From assembly GCA_049999725.1 (NCBI GenBank), contig JBNGIS010032011.1, positions 46,468-82,865 of the forward strand: a stretch of DNA of 36,398 bases, written 5' to 3'. Below the pieces are notes generated by a model. The model saw nothing but the letters and a program-made list of their open reading frames with translations. It was not told where the DNA came from and did not search any database. The position numbers and the translations under genes are program-made. Of this stretch, positions 30,769-36,398 are shown piece by piece. The DNA is from Haplomitrium mnioides (lineage: Eukaryota > Marchantiophyta > Haplomitriopsida > Calobryales). How positions within the stretch are numbered: the first letter of the stretch is position 1; every line of letters begins with the position of its first letter.

Positions 30769-32209
30769 GAAATGTTGCAGCATCCTGTAAGTATTCAAAA
30801 TCAAATTGCTCTGATTCTGTATCGAACCCATAGGGACAAGGAGGTATTGGGTCGTTTTCTTTGGTTTTAAGTAGGTTCCAGCTTCTTTAAAAGGGAAGTT
30901 GAACAAAGACCCATACTGGTGTCTGCTGAGCACCTCTCTCTCTTTTTGTCTCCTCACTCTTACACTCACAGAATCTTGCCAGCCAGACACTACAGAGGCT
31001 TAGGCTTCCTGCCTCCTGCCATTTAGCAATTGCAAGCGAATACTATAGCATTGGCTACATGAGGAACAACAACATTACTATTGAGATAGATAAGAAATTT
31101 AAGCCCCTAGCAGTAATCCCAGATTCTTATAGGGCAGAACCTTTGAGAATCAAGTTGAATCTACCAGGCATGCACTCAAATCTACCTCTCCAAACACTGT
31201 CTACTATGTCTGTACTCCATCAATTGACTAAGATCACCACTCAAGTCCCCACTCAAGTACCCTCTTGACATGGCAGCCCTCTGTTGCAGCCTCTCTCTCT
31301 CACCCCAATCAATTTCTACAAATCCTCTCCACTCCTAGTACATAGAAGATACCGATACTTAGTATATTTGATTCCTTACTCTCAGTACTAACAAATACTA
31401 CAATGACAATGAGGCTCCTCCCCACCTATCACCCAGCATTTGTTAGAGCAAGATTCTCAAATCAACTACTCCAGAAGACTAGAATATTCCAAGAAAGCAT
31501 TCCCTTCAAGCAGATTTTAAGCTTAGGGAGATGAAGAACCTTCATCCAATGATTGCATGGGAAATCTGAAGACAACCTTCTCTCTCTCATAGCACTCCTT
31601 GCTGGGATTACAGCTTGAAACAGCCCACAGATTCCTCCATTCAGAATTCAGAATTTGAATTCTTTAGCACCCAGGTACCCCCTTGGCTTTCCCTTCTCTA
31701 AAGCAATTCTTTTCTCAATTCACAATTATAGAATATGCATTGCTTATATCATCATAGTCTATCTTACAATCTTGCTTTAGCACTCCAGATTGAGACATTC
31801 AATTCCAAAATAACACAACCATGCAATCTTGGAAAGGGGGAACTCTTTGCCATGCTATCTTCCATTCCATCTTCAAAGTCCAAGCAAAACAAAAGAGACC
31901 AGAGAGTGATACAAGGCAAACCTCCTTATACCCCTCTCTCCACTCATCCTATTCTTCTATAAGAACATATTGTAACTAATCCTATCTAACTACCATACTA
32001 CTAATCTAATTTTCAGCCAACTACAACAATTAGACCCTTTAACCACTGCCATCTGCTGACATCACAAACACTAATCTACAAGTAATTATTCAAAACTATC
32101 ATACTAACTAAATCCTACACTTAATTTCTCCTAGCCTAGATCAACAAAACAACCTTGGTAGCTTTCCTAGGATTCAGTTAGAAAAGCTCAGTTTTCCCCA
32201 ACTGTCTCC

Positions 32210-33065
32210 ATCCTCGTAATAAGAACATATCCAAGCTCCTCTTCTCTCTCTAACTCACTGTCAGAACTTCTTCCCACGCCCCATTTCCACTAACTCTTCA
32301 ACTCGCTCTTTATAAGAACTACTCTTCCTTGCTTTGGAACTAGCTTCTTTAGTCGTTTGACATAAGAACAATGAAGAAGGTCTCTCCTCTTAGGTAACTC
32401 GTCGAAACGCTTGTTGTAAGAACAACTGGCAGCTCCTTTGAAGATAACCGCCTTGTCTCGCCAAATAGGAACAATACGTGCTTGAAGCTCCCTTGACCAA
32501 GTTGTGAAAAGCTCGTTATAAGAACAACAAAGAAACTCTCTTGCACCTGCAGCTCCTCGCTAGTTGAACTTTCGTCTCTCGAATTCGTACCCTTTTCGAA
32601 CTTTCAACCTCTGGCCAAATTCGAACTTTCACCTCCGTCTGATTCAAACTTTCAAACTGGTTTTCCCTTCAGTCCAGATCGATAAGTCGCTCTTTCGCTG
32701 ATGCTCATTTATCCCTTCCACAGTCCAGATTGTCAATAGATTGCTATTTCGGCCATTCAGTCATTAGTCCCCTTACTCGTGGAAAAGTTTGATGTAAGGA
32801 CAATAGCTCCCGTAAATCCATTTCGAACTTTCTCAGATCTTTCACAAGTCCTGTTCGAACTTTTAAGATTGCCCTTTTCTTCAGTCCGAATTGTCAATAT
32901 ATCACCATTCCGGCCGCTTAATCCTTCCCCCACTTCGGATCCCTCTTAAGTGGGGTTCCCCACTTCGGATACCCACACGGAACCAGCTTAACCAGTCCTC
33001 TCCACCTAGAGAGGCTGATCGGAACCAACTTAAGTGGGGTTCCCCACTTAGGAAGATTCCCTTCC
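32210..33065. repeat. Short repeated motifs and hairpins inside the LTR
   Basis: A TATAAGAACAA-like motif recurs near 32217, 32310, 32362, 32413, 32516 and 32790. Another, TTCGAACTTTC, recurs at about 32560-32860. AAGTGGGG-TT-CCCCACTT hairpins occur twice (about 32948 and 33032). Confidence 0.6.
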
Positions 33066-34703
33066 GCTCCTTTCTTCGGATCGGACTCCTTGCGGACAAC
33101 AGACCTCGCTCTTCAGATTCTTCAGATTCTTCACTGAAATTGTTCATCGCATCGCTCGTTCTCATTCGATTCTTCAATTAAGGACATTCAGCCTTAACTG
33201 CATATGGAATTCCTCTTCATAGGAATCCTCTTCTTACATTCGTATGCGCAATTCTTCTTTCACAACCGAGACCTTTTTCAAGAATCTTCGCACATCACCA
33301 CTTGACGATCCTCTTTCACTTTAGCTTCTTCCTGCTAGGTGAATCGCACAGGCCTCCTCTCTGCAAATTTAGTTCTTCATAAGTAAGTACCTCGTTCCAG
33401 GGCTCTTCGCAGCTCAATTGATTCGAATCTTCCATGCAGCTGATCAATTCTGCATGAACAATTCTTCCTCAACCAAGCCCCCTCGCAAGGCGATTCTTTT
33501 GTTTGTAGCATCTTCTACTTCGCAGCTCAATTGTTCTTCAAACAAATCTCGTCGGATCGGCTCGTTCGTCGCAACAGATTTTTTGATGCAGTAGGAACGT
33601 TCTTATTAGCATCGGCTTTACGGCCCTGGTCGCTCGGTGATTCTTCCTCAAAAATCTTTCATGTAGCCAACACCATTCGATTTGATTCGTTCCTTCTTCG
33701 CTGAATATCTACTTCACATGGACCTTCACAACACAACTCCTCCTTCCTTCAAATTTTGCAGGGGATCATTTTCTTCTTAGGGACATTCATTTCTAGTTCT
33801 TCATCATTAGTCGTTTCCTTAGAGGGACCTTCGTTCTCCTTCGGATCGCAGTATCGTAGAGGAGGAGTTCTTTATCAAACGATTCTTCATACATACATCT
33901 TTGCAACACCTCCGCTTCACAGGTTTCCTTCATGCGAATTCTTCTTCAGTAGTACAGTCGCCCCAGATTGATCCAAATAAACCTCCCTTCCTCGAGGTGA
34001 TCGGAGCAATCTTTCCTCGTAGGAAATTAACAGGACAAGGCCTTTTCCATAGAGCCTTTTTTGCATAGAGACGTTCTTACTCGATCGATTCTTCCTCCGT
34101 AGATTTTCATTACAGGGCATTTATTTTCTCTTATCAAACCATTTTCTTGCCAGTGCATTCATTCCCAAGTTTTTGCTTTCAGGTTTCTCAAGCCAAATCT
34201 TCATCGTCGCAAGGAAATTCCTCTCAAAGCATTTCATTGGCCATTTCCTCATAGGACATTCACTTCGCAACTGGAAATTCACACAACAGATCGATTCTTC
34301 ACAAGGTCGTTCATCATCCAGCGCTTCACATTTCGCAGGGATTCAGAACATTCATTTACAACTCAATGGATTCCTTCTTAAGATCGTCAACATGCATCAT
34401 CTCTCAAAGTCATAACCAAGAAAACCCACACGGACGCCTTGAGTTGCCCCCTAGCCTTTGCAGACTAGGGACTTAATCCCATAAGTTTCCCGCGTCGCTG
34501 GAGGAGTAATATATAAGGATCTCGCTCTCCTTCACTTTCGAGAGGCAGCCCCCTAGAGGGGTGTAAGGCCACCTGCTTATCCTTCTTCTGCCCCTGGACG
34601 GACCTAGTTCAGGGCTTAACCCTTCCCCAAGGCACACTTCCCTTCGACTTCAGAGTTAGCTAGATATAGAATTAGTGTAATGGGCTTAGCTTGGCCCCCA
34701 ACA

Positions 34704-35264
34704 GTAGGTTAGTTTTACTAATTTTTTATTTCATTTTATTTTTATACTTTTTAAATTTCCATTTCTTTTCCTCACTCCTATAACTTTACTCTATTGTTAT
34801 TTCTTCATAAGTAAAATCAACTTCTAATCTATCATTACATTATTTTCTTACATTCTTATTTTATTTCCGAGAAGACCTCTGACATCAACTCCAGAGTCCT
34901 ACTCAAACCTGGCACCATAGTTTCCTCTCAGAAGATCTTCAAATCTCAAGAAGCTCATAGTAATCGCTCTTCTCTCATAGGCCCATGAGACTGACATACT
35001 TCAATTCCTTTTTTTTTCCTTCCACACAGCACCTATAATGATCATCACATTGCTACAATAGAGTGTTTTCTCACTTTTCCCTTCTTAAGCTCAGGATCAT
35101 GTCGCCACACAATACTTCTAAGATGCAAACTAATTGGAGTACGCTGCTCCAAATTCTTGCGCAACCTTTCTTACTATGTACAATTGCTATTGCTATTTTC
35201 ACCTTGTGAACCACTACACTCTTGAGTTTGCTGACTCTATTCTGACACAACCCTTTTTTTATTT
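34704..35264. other. AT-rich stretch between LTR remnant and copia pol, no gene recognised
   Basis: Probably a decayed continuation of the copia element on the minus strand; no motif can be named with confidence. Confidence 0.4.
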
Positions 35265-35633
35265 TTTATCAATTGTGTCATCAAAAGTTTTTTGACCATA
35301 TCAAGTACTTAGTTTATCAAAAACAACATTTGTACTCACCCTAAACATGCGTGTAGTATGATAGAAACACCTATAGCCTTTTTGCTTATTTGAGTATCCA
35401 ATGAATACACATTTATCCCTTTATATCCAATTTTTCACATGTCTTTGCTAGCACATGTACATATGCAATGCAACCAAACACTTTTAAATGTGAAATGTCT
35501 AGATGCCTTTTCGTGAACTTTTCTTCTGGCGTCCTTCTATGAATTTTTGCTGCAAGAGTGTTGTTTATAATGTAAATTCCAATTGATACTGCCTCTATCC
35601 AATAATGATAAGGCATATTAATCTCATTCATTA
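35265..35633 (-). pseudogene. Ty1/copia pol fragment (end of integrase region)
   Basis: Minus-strand reading CLMNEINMPYHYWIEAVSIG, IYIINNTLAAKIHRRTPEEK, HLDISHLKVFGCIAYVHV, then after a frameshift KCVFIGYSNKQKGYRCF and VVFDKLST. This is the conserved stretch after the integrase core in plant copia polyproteins. A TGA stands where a W is expected (ST-WY). It is cut at 35634 by the terminus of E5, inside the segment normally preceded by a longer integrase core. Confidence 0.85.
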
Positions 35634-35690
35634 AACAACCGCTACTTTGAACCAGGAACAACTACTGAGCTCTTGTTTCACTTGGTAGTC
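35634..35690 (+). repeat. Terminal inverted repeat, A-side end of E5
   Basis: AACAACCGCTACTTTGAACC then AGGAACAACTACTGAGCTC and TTGTTTCACTTGG; the best match to the E1 terminus. The copia flank on the left marks the exact outer edge of the element. Confidence 0.82.
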
Positions 35691-35904
35691 AAAAATATTA
35701 TTTTTTGTGATTTGGTATTGAAAAACATCAATTTTGCATTTGTGATTTTTTTTGTAAAGAAAGTCATTTTTTAGAAATACAAATTGCGTACTTTACATTG
35801 AGATTATATTTTAAAATTTTATTTATAGAAAACACCCTAGAAAACAAGCATTTTGGTTATTGAAATATTTTATAAAAACCTCGCACTATTGTAAATATTG
35901 TTAT

Positions 35905-36398
35905 CGCATGAGCACTGCGCCCATACACATGGGAGTCTCCAAGATGGACGAGTAGAATGATTAGGTCAGGACTGCTTATACAGGGTATACATATGTCCCT
36001 ATAGCACTCCTCTTTGGCTGATTCTTCTTCTAATAATCAAGCACACTAAGGACTATATGCTATGTAAGTCCTAATCCTATTCAATGTGTGGTCTCATTAA
36101 AACTCTCCCGCTTTCTTCCAAGAGAAAGAGTGCCACCATATAATTAATAGTGGAATAGAATGTAATGATAGTATGTGGGGTGTGTGCGAGTAACATAATA
36201 TCAAAAATTGTCAAAATTTCTTGCTTTGAGAGTAAAGCAAATTTGTGGTGTTGCTACACGGTGTTGTTGCGTTGTTACGCTCTCTCCTTATGTCTTGAAA
36301 ATTTGCCTGAAAAATGATGTCAGCCTCAAAAGCTGAGAAGTGATGTCAGCTTCTAATATAGTATGCTCTTGTCATTACCTGTATGACATTCAGACAAA
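35905..36398. other. Window end, no gene recognised
   Basis: I see no coding frame or known motif. The shift from AT-rich subterminal DNA at about 35905 suggests a junction. Confidence 0.4.

Larger units (their letters stand above)
30673..34703 (-). mobile_element. Athila/Tat-like LTR retrotransposon remnant: one LTR, PBS and about 70 bp of interior
   Basis: Read on the minus strand, the LTR starts TGTTGGGGGCCAAGC (34703) and ends GCTGCAACA (30773), 3931 bp with TGTTG/CAACA ends. Four bases later a primer binding site follows. Only about 70 bp of interior remain before E4 sequence begins, so gag, pol and the other LTR are lost. Plus-strand open frames inside look accidental. The right flank is gtagg; its partner is missing. 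Confidence 0.65.
35634..36398. mobile_element. E5: A-side end of another TIR element
   Basis: It starts at 35634 with the terminal repeat and continues with AT-rich subterminal DNA like that of E1 and E4 to about 35900. From about 35905 on the sequence (…gagcactgcgcccatacac…) does not match other copies, so E5 may itself be interrupted or differ there. It runs off the window. Confidence 0.6.

Noticed and set aside
32891-33181. Overlapping 90-96-codon frames on both strands as genes
   Set aside because: They lie in the LTR over hairpin repeats and show no family features.

Overview
The window looks like repeat-rich, AT-rich nuclear DNA of a land plant. The evidence is GT-AG introns, broken plant-type Ty1/copia and Athila/Tat-like LTR sequences, and fragments of plant host genes (a CCaMK-like kinase, an EEF1A-lysine-methyltransferase-like gene, probably a PPR gene). 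The species cannot be fixed from the sequence; a large-genome fern, lycophyte or gymnosperm is a guess. I see no intact host gene, rRNA, tRNA or CRISPR array. Two 100-N assembly gaps are present (18509-18608 and 27383-27482).

Most of the window is built from five copies (called E1-E5 here) of one large terminal-inverted-repeat element that I do not recognise as a described family. The canonical layout is: imperfect TIR of about 35 bp, about 0.9 kb of AT-rich and palindrome-rich DNA, gene A read outward to this end, a divergent promoter of about 455 bp, gene B read the other way, about 1.5 kb of DNA, and the second TIR. Gene A joins a ParB-like domain to a bacterial-type beta-class DNA methyltransferase (DIPY/DIPYN motif IV, then a DLCxxSGTG-like motif I). 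Gene B is a DUF7869-type protein with DGMD, VDN and GHTHDQID motifs, a plausible DDE-like transposase. A palindrome with core ATGCGCGCAT is scattered and tandemly arrayed in these elements: 24-bp arrays in gene A introns, 30-bp in-frame repeats in gene B, and single copies elsewhere. I saw it in no other part of the window.

Layout: E1 (1-1809, A-side end only) is inserted in an intron of gene A of E2 (1810-11033). A 1.3-kb unrecognised spacer with a small tandem repeat follows. E4 (12357 to about 30672) has a complete E3 (13511-27551) inserted in the last exon of its gene A, with an exact 4-bp target duplication (ATTC). E3 itself carries a 4.18-kb insertion (22477-26653) with TG...CA ends, a 5-bp target duplication and broken pieces of host genes. 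E4 is cut on the right by a 3.9-kb LTR with a tRNA-Asp-type primer binding site (30745-34703), followed by a copia pol remnant, which is interrupted by the left end of E5 (35634 to window end).

All copies of genes A and B carry stops or frameshifts, so they are annotated as pseudogenes. The working inference is that the ancestral element encoded a transposase-like protein plus its own DNA-modifying protein with a ParB-like DNA-binding domain, and carried many candidate palindromic target sites.
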